Positions 1 to 7,029 of a stretch of 11,209 nucleotides of DNA are shown piece after piece (within the stretch, counting starts at the first letter, position 1; every line of letters starts with the position of its first letter). The DNA lies in assembly GCA_003542955.1 (NCBI GenBank), contig DPJP01000469.1:1301-12509 (forward strand). Direction: 5' to 3'. A program made the position numbers and the translations under genes. The notes under the pieces are model-generated. The model searched no databases and was not told the DNA's origin. It was given only the letters and a program-made list of their open reading frames with translations. The stretch comes from Armatimonadota bacterium. Lineage in GTDB: Bacteria > Armatimonadota > Zipacnadia > Zipacnadales > UBA11051.

Positions 1-3000
1 CGTCCAGGCGCTCGTGATGCTGGTAGACGATCTCCGCCAGCGGCCAGGGAAGCTGGATCTTGCTGAGGATGCGGTAACCCGCCTCTGCGTGGACCTGCAC
101 CAGCCTGAACTCGAAGGGGGACAGCCTGCCGGGCCGGCTCAGGAGTTCCGCGGGAACCTCGATCTTCCCGAGGTCGTGGACCTGGGCCGCCTTCTCCACG
201 CCCGTGACGAAGGATTCCGGGTGGCCCATCTCGCGGGCGATCGCAGAGGCAAGAGCCGCGACCCTGCGCTGGTGACCGGCCGTGTAGGGATCTTTCACCT
301 CGGAAGTGGAGGCGAGGGCCTCGATGGTCTGCTCCCAGGCCCGTTCCATGGTCTCGAGGGCACGGGCGAGCTGCTCCTGCTGCTCCTTTTCGCGGGTCAG
401 GTCCCTGTAAATGCAGTAAACCCCCACCTGGCCGCCGTTCAGCGTCACGGGAAGGCCAAGCCCCCTGCACGGGAACTCGGTGCCGTCCCTGCGCTGCCGG
501 ATCGACTCGAAATCGAGGCGGATTCCCCTGCCCAGGTCACGCGTGTACTCCTGCCCCTCGGAGTAAAGCCTCCTGGGAACGACAAGGTCGTCCACCAGGC
601 ACCCGGCGGCTTCGGACGCGCTGAAGCCGAAAAGCCGTGTGAAGGCCCGGTTCGTTTTCTGGATGATGCCGCTCCCGTCCGTCACGACCACGGCATCGGG
701 GGAGTTCTCGAAGAGGCCGTCCAGGTAGGAGCGCTCCTGCTCCAGGGCCTCCTCCATCCGCTTGCGGTCGGTGATGTTCGTGACGAGGTTGAGGGTGGCG
801 GGCCGCCCTTCCCACCGGATCATGACGGAGCTGTTCTCGATCCACTGGATCTCGCCGTTCTTGTGAATCGTCCGGTAGATGTAACGGGTGGGAGACGGGT
901 CGCCGCCGATCTTCTGCAGGTAGCGCTCCGTGACCAGGCCCCGGTCTTCCGGGTGGACCAGATCCAGGATGGAGATCAACCGGAATTCCTCTTCCGAGTA
1001 CCCGAACGAAACGATCGCCCGGCTGTTGACGAATTTGACCGCCGCGTCCTGGATCACCAGGATGGCTTCGTTCGCGTTTTCGACCAGGAGGCGGTAGCGC
1101 TCCTCGCTCTCGCGCAGGGCCTGCTCGGCCAGCTTGCGCTGGGTGATATCGCGCACATACACGACACGGGCCTCGCGCCCCATGAACGGCATGGTGCGGC
1201 CCTGCAACTCGACGGGGAATCTGCTGCCGTCCTTGCGGATGCCGACGATCTCGTATGGTTCGGTGTGCCCGCGCCGCACGTTCTCGTGCATCTGCGGGCG
1301 AGACTCCGGGGCAGCCAGCAGGAAGGCGTCGACGCCCACGAGTTCTGACGTGTCGTAGCCCATCATACGCGCGAACGCGTCATTGAGATCGACTATACGC
1401 CCCCGGTCATGCACGAGGATACCCTCGGACGCAGCGTCCGAGAGTGCCCTGAAGCGGGCCTCGCTGTCGCGGAGTTGCTGCTCGGCCTTGCGGCGGTCGG
1501 TGATGTCGACAAATGTCAGGAGCGCCTCTTGGAGCGCCCCGTCGGCATCGCACACGGGAAAGACACTGGCGAGCATCCAGCGCGTGTCCCCCGAGCCGCG
1601 ATCTCGGAGCCCCACAGTCATATTGCGGAGTTCCTCGCCTGTGCGTAGGACTCGCACAATGGGGTACTCGTGTTCGGGCATCGTGCTGCCGTCCTCGCGG
1701 AGGCGCTCGTACGGGATCCACTTCTCGAACGACTGACCGATGGCGTCCGAACCGCTCAGAGTCTCCTCCGCAATCGAGTTCGCGAAGGTGGTCGTGCCGT
1801 TCGCGTCGACGACAACGACGCCCGCCTGCATCATGTTAAGTGTATTGCGGTGGCGCTGTTCGCTCTCACGCAGTGCCGTCTCAGCGAGCTTCCTCTGCGT
1901 CACGTCGCGGACGAACACGACGCGCGCCTCTCGCCCCATGAAGGGCATTGTGCGGGCCTCCAACTCCACGGGGAACGTAGTACCGTCGCGGCGCAGGGCT
2001 GTAACCTCATAGGGCCCTGAATGCGGGAGTCGGAGGCTTGCGCGCATGCGCGGGTGGCACTCCGGCACGGCGAAGCTGAACGGGTCCATCCCGATCATCT
2101 GTGTCCGCTTGTAGCCGACCATGCGCGCGAACGCGTCGTTGGCATCGACAACACGGCCCTGCTCGTGAACCAGAATCCCCTCGGTAGCAACCTCCGACAG
2201 CGCTCGGAATCGCTCCTCGCTCTCGCGGAGCGCCTGCTCGGCGCGCCTTTGCTCGGTCAGATCGCGCACGAAGTTGAACGACCCCTCGATGTCGTCGACC
2301 ACGACCTTGGTGATGGTCACCTCGACCGGGAACACACTTCCATCCTTGCGGCGATGCCGCGTCTCGAAGCAGACCTTGCCCTCCACCTGGAGCGCGCGCA
2401 TCCTGTCTTCCCAGCCCGGGACTGGGAAGTCAGGGTCGATGTCGGACCCGTGCATCCCGATCATCTCATCGGCTGTGTAGCCCAGGGACCTGCATGTGGC
2501 TTCGTTGACGTATGTGAAGCGTCCATCCAGGTCAGTCCAGGTGATTGCCATGGCGGCTGCATCGACGGCGCTCTGCGTCAGTTTGAGGGCATACTCGGCC
2601 TCCCTGCGGGCCGACACATCCTGCACGATCACAATTGCGTAGTCGGCGCGACCACCGGTGTCACGCACCGCCGACACTGTCGCCTCGACCCAGACGGGGG
2701 AGCCATCGCTGCGGACGTAGCGCTTCTCGAGTGTGTACTCATGGAGCTCGCCGGCGAGCAAACGCTCGAACTGCGCAATGTCGGGGCCGAGGTCGTCGGG
2801 GTAGGTGAGGTCGAGAAGACTGAGCCCCATGAGCTGCGCGTGTTCGTAGCCCAGTATGTCGCACAGCTTCTGGTTGACGCGAAGGAAACGCCGATCCATG
2901 CTCACGTGACACACGCCGACTGCGGCCTGCTCGAAGGTGGAGCGGAAGCGTTGCTCGCTCTGCAGAAGTGCCTCCTCCGCGCGGCTTCTCTCGGCGTTGA

Positions 3001-4738
3001 GGAGTGCGCGAGTGACCTGGTCGCTGACCGCCATGCCAAAGAGCTGCTCGTCAGGCTGCCAGGCACGAGGCTTGCCGACGTGCTCGAGGCAGAGGACACC
3101 GACAACCTGGCCGTGAAGACGGACGGTAGCGTCGAGCATCGAGCCGATGCCCAGCGGGATGAGGTAGCTCTCGGCCATCTGCGCGGTGCGGGCGTCGAGG
3201 ATCGCCTCGTCTGCAGCGATAGTGTTCCCGGATGCCACCTCGGAGAAGTAGGCAGGGAAGTCGGCGACCGTCATCGCTACCCCCGAGGAGTGCTCGAGCG
3301 TCTGCCGGTCGAACAGGTCGCGACATCGTAGCGTGGCGCCGTCGTCCTCGAGGAGCCAGACACTCACGCGTGCGATGTCGGTGGCCTCTGCGACGGTCTC
3401 GGTGATGGCGGCGAAGGCGGCAGGCAGTTCGCCCTCAAGCAGGGCCTCGTGTGTGGCCAGAGCCACCAGCGCCGCCTGCTGGCGTTGGACGCGCGAGGCA
3501 ATGCCGCTCTGAGCGGTCGCCTCATCTCGCAGTGCGGTGACATCAGTGCCCACGCAGAGCACCTCGGTTGCCCTGCCGTCGGCATCATACAGCGGTCGAT
3601 TGGCCCACGAGACCCACACGCGGCGTCCGTCACGGGTGATGTTCCCATTCTCGTTCTGGGCATAGGCGCGCGGGTCGCGACAGAGGTCATCGATCATGGC
3701 TCTCAGGTCGCGGCCGGCTGCATCGGTATCGGATATGATGGTGCCTACGACGTGCTGCCCGAGGATCTCCTCGGATGTGTAGCCGAAGAACTCCTGCGCG
3801 TAGGGGCTCACGAATGTCACGCGCCCGGACAGGTCCATCCGCACGATGATGCTACGGGCGCTCTCGACCAGTTCGCGGTAGTTGTTCTCGCTGACCTTCA
3901 GCGCGTCGCTCAACTCACGCAGGCTCTGTGCATGCTCCCTCGCTAGACGTTGCTCGGCATGGATGCATGCGCCGAGAGCTGCATGCGAGAGCACCTCGTC
4001 GAGCCATGGTGCGGGTCCTTGCTCGGTCTCCGGTCTGGGGACGGCGGCCAGTAGACCAACCGGCCTGTTGCCGATCAACAGCGGACAGAGTAACACCTGC
4101 CCGGGAACCGCCAGTTCCGGGATCGTGTCGCTCGCGCCGCCGACGACCTTACGGCGCCTCTCCGCCATCAGCGTCTCAATGGCGTGCGGCCATGGCGGCC
4201 CGCCCAGCACAGCGGCTGTGTTGCCGAGGCTCGCCGCGGGGTCGGCGTGCCCGCAGCCGACCAACTCACCCGTCTCGCCAAGCATGCCGACCCACGCTGC
4301 CCGGCAGAGCCCCGCCGCCACGAGCTCATCGCAGCATACTTGGAGAGTATCCACAGGGGAAGCCGCCTCCGCCGCCTTCTGACGGATCGCTTCGGCAACC
4401 GCGCTCACGCGCAGCAGCGCATCCGCGTGGAGGGCATCCTCCGCACCCTCTTCGCCGGTTGCGCCGTGGGGCGCCGCGTGCGGCCCGCGGCCTGTGGACA
4501 GCGAGCAGACGAGAACCATGATGGCGATGGCGATAACAGGTATCGACGCCGGTGGGCCTGCTTGCGGGCACCACTCACCCGCACCGGGCGGCGCCGCGCA
4601 CGATGACACGACGGCCGCGGAGCACAGCAATGCGGCCATCGCAACGAAGATGGTACATGCCGGGGTGTTTCTGGGCACGTCGCTGTCCCACGCATCCGCC
4701 GCAGAGGTCGCCTCCCTCCGTGGCTTAGAACCGCACAT
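1..4738 (-). CDS. Membrane-anchored multi-PAS/GAF sensor with C-terminal HD-GYP domain (3' end outside window)
   Basis: The minus strand is open for 1,579 codons from ATG 4738 to the left edge, with no stop. Two hydrophobic stretches (about residues 29-49 and 65-81) suggest an N-terminal membrane hairpin. After them come GAF (about 105-245), PAS (285-405), GAF (420-582) and seven PAS units (about 594-712, 720-832, 840-952, 960-1086, 1094-1206, 1211-1328, 1335-1450). Most PAS units end in a D-I/V/L-T motif and an R-K-x-A-E helical linker. The C-terminus is HD-GYP: DPYTAGHQRRV (1483-1493), HDLGKI (1521-1526), HAEAGYRIL (1550-1558) and YQHHERLD at the edge. The GYP motif itself lies outside. HD-GYP domains hydrolyse cyclic-di-GMP, so this is probably a sensor-regulated phosphodiesterase; its signals are unknown. 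The start is preceded by a weak GAGAG and an in-frame TGA at 4771-4769. GTG 4765 is an alternative start. No GGDEF, EAL or kinase domain is visible. Confidence 0.93.
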   Translation of the reverse strand, partial: MCGSKPRREATSAADAWDSDVPRNTPACTIFVAMAALLCSAAVVSSCAAPPGAGEWCPQAGPPASIPVIAIAIMVLVCSLSTGRGPHAAPHGATGEEGAEDALHADALLRVSAVAEAIRQKAAEAASPVDTLQVCCDELVAAGLCRAAWVGMLGETGELVGCGHADPAASLGNTAAVLGGPPWPHAIETLMAERRRKVVGGASDTIPELAVPGQVLLCPLLIGNRPVGLLAAVPRPETEQGPAPWLDEVLSHAALGACIHAEQRLAREHAQSLRELSDALKVSENNYRELVESARSIIVRMDLSGRVTFVSPYAQEFFGYTSEEILGQHVVGTIISDTDAAGRDLRAMIDDLCRDPRAYAQNENGNITRDGRRVWVSWANRPLYDADGRATEVLCVGTDVTALRDEATAQSGIASRVQRQQAALVALATHEALLEGELPAAFAAITETVAEATDIARVSVWLLEDDGATLRCRDLFDRQTLEHSSGVAMTVADFPAYFSEVASGNTIAADEAILDARTAQMAESYLIPLGIGSMLDATVRLHGQVVGVLCLEHVGKPRAWQPDEQLFGMAVSDQVTRALLNAERSRAEEALLQSEQRFRSTFEQAAVGVCHVSMDRRFLRVNQKLCDILGYEHAQLMGLSLLDLTYPDDLGPDIAQFERLLAGELHEYTLEKRYVRSDGSPVWVEATVSAVRDTGGRADYAIVIVQDVSARREAEYALKLTQSAVDAAAMAITWTDLDGRFTYVNEATCRSLGYTADEMIGMHGSDIDPDFPVPGWEDRMRALQVEGKVCFETRHRRKDGSVFPVEVTITKVVVDDIEGSFNFVRDLTEQRRAEQALRESEERFRALSEVATEGILVHEQGRVVDANDAFARMVGYKRTQMIGMDPFSFAVPECHPRMRASLRLPHSGPYEVTALRRDGTTFPVELEARTMPFMGREARVVFVRDVTQRKLAETALRESEQRHRNTLNMMQAGVVVVDANGTTTFANSIAEETLSGSDAIGQSFEKWIPYERLREDGSTMPEHEYPIVRVLRTGEELRNMTVGLRDRGSGDTRWMLASVFPVCDADGALQEALLTFVDITDRRKAEQQLRDSEARFRALSDAASEGILVHDRGRIVDLNDAFARMMGYDTSELVGVDAFLLAAPESRPQMHENVRRGHTEPYEIVGIRKDGSRFPVELQGRTMPFMGREARVVYVRDITQRKLAEQALRESEERYRLLVENANEAILVIQDAAVKFVNSRAIVSFGYSEEEFRLISILDLVHPEDRGLVTERYLQKIGGDPSPTRYIYRTIHKNGEIQWIENSSVMIRWEGRPATLNLVTNITDRKRMEEALEQERSYLDGLFENSPDAVVVTDGSGIIQKTNRAFTRLFGFSASEAAGCLVDDLVVPRRLYSEGQEYTRDLGRGIRLDFESIRQRRDGTEFPCRGLGLPVTLNGGQVGVYCIYRDLTREKEQQEQLARALETMERAWEQTIEALASTSEVKDPYTAGHQRRVAALASAIAREMGHPESFVTGVEKAAQVHDLGKIEVPAELLSRPGRLSPFEFRLVQVHAEAGYRILSKIQLPWPLAEIVYQHHERLD
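1121..2221 (-). repeat. Internal duplication: PAS units at 1883-2221 and 1121-1459 within the sensor gene
   Basis: Two PAS units 254 codons apart (residues about 840-952 and 1094-1206) are far more alike than the other PAS units. Both carry TEGILVH or SEGILVH, NDAFARM followed by GY, FPVEL, RTMPFMGREARVV and a QRKLAE linker. The C-terminal 44 residues match at about 36 positions. The core 33 residues match at about 25, while the segment between them has diverged. DNA differences fall largely at third codon positions. This suggests an old tandem duplication kept under protein-level selection, with a different PAS unit lying between the copies. Confidence 0.85.
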
Positions 4739-5190
4739 CAAAGCTCTCTCACCCTCTCGCGCCACCGCTCAGCGACTATCTGCGGCAACTTCCGTGCCCA
4801 AGGCGCGCCTCTCCGACGGTGTTTGGCGCAGGCGGCTTCGCGGGCGCGTCGGACGCCGCCCGGGCCTTCCGCATCGCCGGGATTGCGGAGGCGCACGGCC
4901 CGACATCTCAGGCGCGCCGACTGCCCGGGAACCCGGCTTCTCGGAACTCGGTGGTCGCAGACGCGTTTCAGGGAACGTGCAAGACAGGGGGGAACGGCGG
5001 CACACAGCAGTCCACTAACGTGGCCGGCGACGCAACTGCCGGCACACAGTCGGTGGGCGGTCACCCAGTCCCTCGCGCACATCCGTCGCCCGCCCTCTAC
5101 TCAGTGGGGTCCTTCTGCCAAGCGCCTCACAATGGAACTCGCGATGTAACCTCCGGGATACGGCCGCCAGAGCATTGTTACCCCGGCTGA

Positions 5191-5225
5191 GTCTACACCA
5201 AACTTGTGTAGACAACCATACACAA
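5191..5225. promoter_or_regulatory. Overlapping palindromes, possible operator or alternative hairpins
   Basis: GTCTACAC (5191-5198) and GTGTAGAC (5206-5213) form a perfect 8-bp inverted repeat with a 7-base spacer. The right arm is reused: TTGTGTA (5204-5210) pairs perfectly with TACACAA (5219-5225) across 8 bases. The two foldings exclude each other. The layout amounts to three TACAC-type half-sites in 35 bases inside a locally AT-richer patch. It could bind a dimeric regulator or form RNA hairpins. No partner is known, and it lies about 450 bases upstream of the sensor start. Confidence 0.45.
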
Positions 5226-5279
5226 AGTGCCAGACCTGACTGTCCGACAACAGACTGCCGGGGTTGCATAGACGGCACT

Positions 5280-5312
5280 GGGGGCTGCGAGTTCGATACC
5301 CCGTGCGGCCCC
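5280..5312. terminator. GC-rich hairpin downstream of the methyltransferase gene, terminator-like without a U-tract
   Basis: GGGGCTGC (5281-5288) and GCGGCCCC (5305-5312) can form an 8-bp stem with one G-U pair around a 16-base loop. It begins 29 bases past the minus-strand methyltransferase stop. No T-run follows on the minus strand, so intrinsic termination is uncertain. It may only be a transcript-end stem. Confidence 0.3.
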
Positions 5313-5341
5313 AGGAGGTGCGCCACCCACCGGCCCGCTGC

Positions 5342-6025
5342 TCACCGCCGGCTCGGCCCCTGCCGCGGCGCCCGGAATATGCGGAGCCCGACGAACTCCC
5401 GCTCGATCGTCCAGCCCCCGAGTTCCGACTGGTCGAGCATGCCCGCAAGCTCATTGGGCGTGTATGCCGACTCGATGGAACTCCAGAAGTGCTTGCGGAA
5501 GTCGGGTGGTATGCTCATCCCGATGAGCCAGGCGCAGGCCCTGGGCAACGGCGACTTGAGGCGCTGGAGGTCCGATATCAGGTACCCGCCCACCGGCGTG
5601 AGCACGCGAGCTACCTCGGCGAAGACGCTTACCGGGTCGCGCCAGTGGTGCAACGAGCCGCTGGAGACCACGAAATCGAACGTCCCATCGGCAAACGGCA
5701 TGCTCGCGGCGTCGCCAAACGCCCAGGCTACGTTGTCGCGCAGGCCGGCGGCGCGGGCGTTCTCCGCCGCTATGGTGAGCATCGCCTTCGAGAGGTCGAG
5801 CCCGACGACGTCGGCCCTGTCGCCCAACCGCGCGGCGACCTCCAGGGCTACATAACCAGGCCCGGTACCGATGTCAAGCACGCGCCCGCCGTCCGGGAGC
5901 ATCCGCGCGACCTGTCTGCCGATGCGCCGGTATTCGTGCTGCATGAAGCTCCGGCCCATGACGGCATGGTAGCGACGTGCCTGCGCCATCTCGTCGATGG
6001 CTTCGCTCTCGGGCTTGCGCCGCAT
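5342..6025 (-). CDS. Class I SAM-dependent methyltransferase (UbiE/methyltransferase-11 type)
   Basis: The product has 227 residues, the usual size for a stand-alone class I methyltransferase. Motif I is VLDIGTGPG (49-57), the glycine-rich loop that binds S-adenosylmethionine. An acidic residue follows at D77 in VVGLDLS, as expected for ribose binding. GDA (104-106) and DFVVSSGSLHHW (117-128) match the later motifs of the UbiE/methyltransferase-11 group. There is no signal peptide, so it should be cytoplasmic. The acceptor substrate cannot be read from the sequence, and nothing places it in quinone biosynthesis. GAGGGGTG lies 8 bases before ATG 6025, which supports this start. It is transcribed divergently from the isomerase operon and stands alone. 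Confidence 0.9.
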   Translation of the reverse strand: MRRKPESEAIDEMAQARRYHAVMGRSFMQHEYRRIGRQVARMLPDGGRVLDIGTGPGYVALEVAARLGDRADVVGLDLSKAMLTIAAENARAAGLRDNVAWAFGDAASMPFADGTFDFVVSSGSLHHWRDPVSVFAEVARVLTPVGGYLISDLQRLKSPLPRACAWLIGMSIPPDFRKHFWSSIESAYTPNELAGMLDQSELGGWTIEREFVGLRIFRAPRQGPSRR

Positions 6026-6071
6026 CCAGTCTTCACCCCTCGTGTAGCGTGGTCGCCGCCGCCAACAGTCC

Positions 6072-6100
6072 AGCTAACCCGGATGTCGCGGGGCTGTCAA
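6072..6100 (-). promoter_or_regulatory. Candidate sigma-70-like promoter for the methyltransferase gene
   Basis: On the minus strand, a perfect TTGACA lies at 6100-6095 and is followed after 17 bases by TTAGCT (6077-6072). The -35 and the spacing are ideal but the -10 is weak. Transcription would start near 6065 and give a leader of about 40 bases that includes the Shine-Dalgarno sequence at 6041-6034. This is read from the sequence only. Confidence 0.33.
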
Positions 6101-6182
6101 GGAGGATTTGCCACAGGTGGGGTGGAATCGCGTCTGTGGCGCTGTTCTTGTCTCGCGCAGGCCACATGCTCGCGCGAATCCC

Positions 6183-6188
6183 GGGAGG
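6183..6188 (+). promoter_or_regulatory. Ribosome binding site fixing the isomerase start
   Basis: GGGAGG sits 5 bases before ATG 6194. The same frame stays open upstream to 5264, but that extension runs antisense to the methyltransferase gene and lacks domain content. This site therefore decides for the shorter, 271-residue protein. Confidence 0.8.
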
Positions 6189-6193
6189 CACAC

Positions 6194-7009
6194 ATGGCTC
6201 TGGACCTGGATATCTGCGCTCACCTCTACGCCTACACGGCGCAGCAGCCCGGCGAGAGCCGGCGCGAGCTGCTCGACACCGTCTTCGCCGATCTTTCCTC
6301 TGCCGGCTACGCCGGCGTCGAGGTTATGCACACGCAGGTTCGCTCGGCCGATGACGCGGCCTACGTGGGCGGACTGTCAGAGCGCTACAACCTCCCTGTC
6401 ATCGGCGCGTCGTTCGGCGGTCGGATGTGGGATGTCGCCGAGCACCCAGCGCTGCTCGCCCACGCCCAGGTGCTCATCGAGGCCCTCGGCGACCTCGACG
6501 CCTGGTTGCTCGGCGTCTCTACGGGCGCAAAGCCCGAGGGGCTCAAGACACCGGCGGAGCTTGACACGCAGGCCGAGTTGCTCGAGTGCCTCATCGACCT
6601 GTGCGATGAATGTGGCATTCTCCTGAATCTCCACAACCACACCTACGAGGTAGAGAACGGTGAGTACGAATTCCGGGCAATGATCGAGCGCATCCCCGAT
6701 ATCTCCCTGGGGCCCGATGTCAACTGGCTGCGGCGCGCGGGTATCGAGCCCAATGACTTCCTGCGCCGGTACGCGGATCGCATCATCTACCTGCACCTGC
6801 GCGACCAACTCGGAGACCGGTGGCCCGAGGCTCTTGGGGAGGGTGACCAGGACTGGGTCGAACTCGGGCGCACACTCAGGGACATTGGTTTTGATAGGTA
6901 CGTCGGTATCGAGCTGGCTCATGAGCGCGACACGCAGTTCACCCGCACTATGGGGGAGAACTTTGCGCTGAGTCTCAGGAACCTGCGGGATGCATTTGCG
7001 CGGGTCTGA
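6194..7009 (+). CDS. Sugar phosphate isomerase/epimerase-like TIM-barrel protein (xylose isomerase-like fold)
   Basis: The product has 271 residues, the normal length for the AP-endonuclease-2/xylose-isomerase-like family. Landmarks in order are GVEV with E43, LHNHTYE with H147 and H149, LGPDVNW with D175, YLHLRD with H201 and D204, and GIELAHE with E240. Acidic and histidine residues at the ends of barrel strands are the expected divalent-metal ligands. Members isomerise or epimerise sugars and cyclitols or dehydrate keto-inositols. The exact substrate is not readable. There is no signal peptide, so it should be cytoplasmic. It is the first gene of an operon with the oxidoreductase 20 bases downstream, a pairing common in inositol and unusual-sugar catabolism. 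Confidence 0.88.
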   Translation: MALDLDICAHLYAYTAQQPGESRRELLDTVFADLSSAGYAGVEVMHTQVRSADDAAYVGGLSERYNLPVIGASFGGRMWDVAEHPALLAHAQVLIEALGDLDAWLLGVSTGAKPEGLKTPAELDTQAELLECLIDLCDECGILLNLHNHTYEVENGEYEFRAMIERIPDISLGPDVNWLRRAGIEPNDFLRRYADRIIYLHLRDQLGDRWPEALGEGDQDWVELGRTLRDIGFDRYVGIELAHERDTQFTRTMGENFALSLRNLRDAFARV

Positions 7010-7029
7010 GCCACAATGGAGGGGCGACC

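Larger units (their letters stand above)
4739..5341. other. Gene-poor spacer upstream of the sensor gene
   Basis: No convincing gene is visible on either strand over about 600 bases. The open frames here (for example plus 4819-5190, minus 4738-5082, minus 5101-5454) are rich in Arg, Pro, Gly and Ala, lack recognisable domains, overlap each other and have no clear Shine-Dalgarno sequence. The stretch should hold the promoter of the minus-strand sensor gene and the 3' end of the methyltransferase transcript. I see a palindrome set at 5191-5225 and a hairpin at 5280-5312, but no recognisable riboswitch. The sequence around 5185-5235 is noticeably less GC-rich than its surroundings. Confidence 0.6.

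Noticed and set aside
14..1348. 444-codon open frame on the plus strand
   Set aside because: It lies antisense to the HD-GYP/PAS coding frame, which has clear domain motifs throughout. The plus product has no domain sense. It is a GC-rich shadow, as is the 436-codon plus frame at 2021-3331.
4738..5190. Cyclic-di-GMP or cobalamin riboswitch upstream of the sensor gene
   Set aside because: A few GGGAA-like and GCC-rich bits were noticed, but the ordered conserved boxes of either class are absent on both strands by eye.
5240..5315. tRNA-like GAGTTCGATACC motif
   Set aside because: It resembles a T-loop, but only two of five T-stem pairs form and no D-arm, anticodon arm or acceptor stem can be built around it.
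5264..6193. N-terminal extension of the isomerase frame by about 310 codons
   Set aside because: The extension is antisense to the methyltransferase gene and has no domain content. ATG 6194 has a well-placed GGGAGG and gives the normal family length.
6108..6626. Alternative plus-strand frame starting TTG 6108 just after an AAGGAGG
   Set aside because: It overlaps the isomerase out of frame, has Ser/Arg/Thr-rich composition and no recognisable motif. The AAGGAGG is too close to the TTG for normal initiation.
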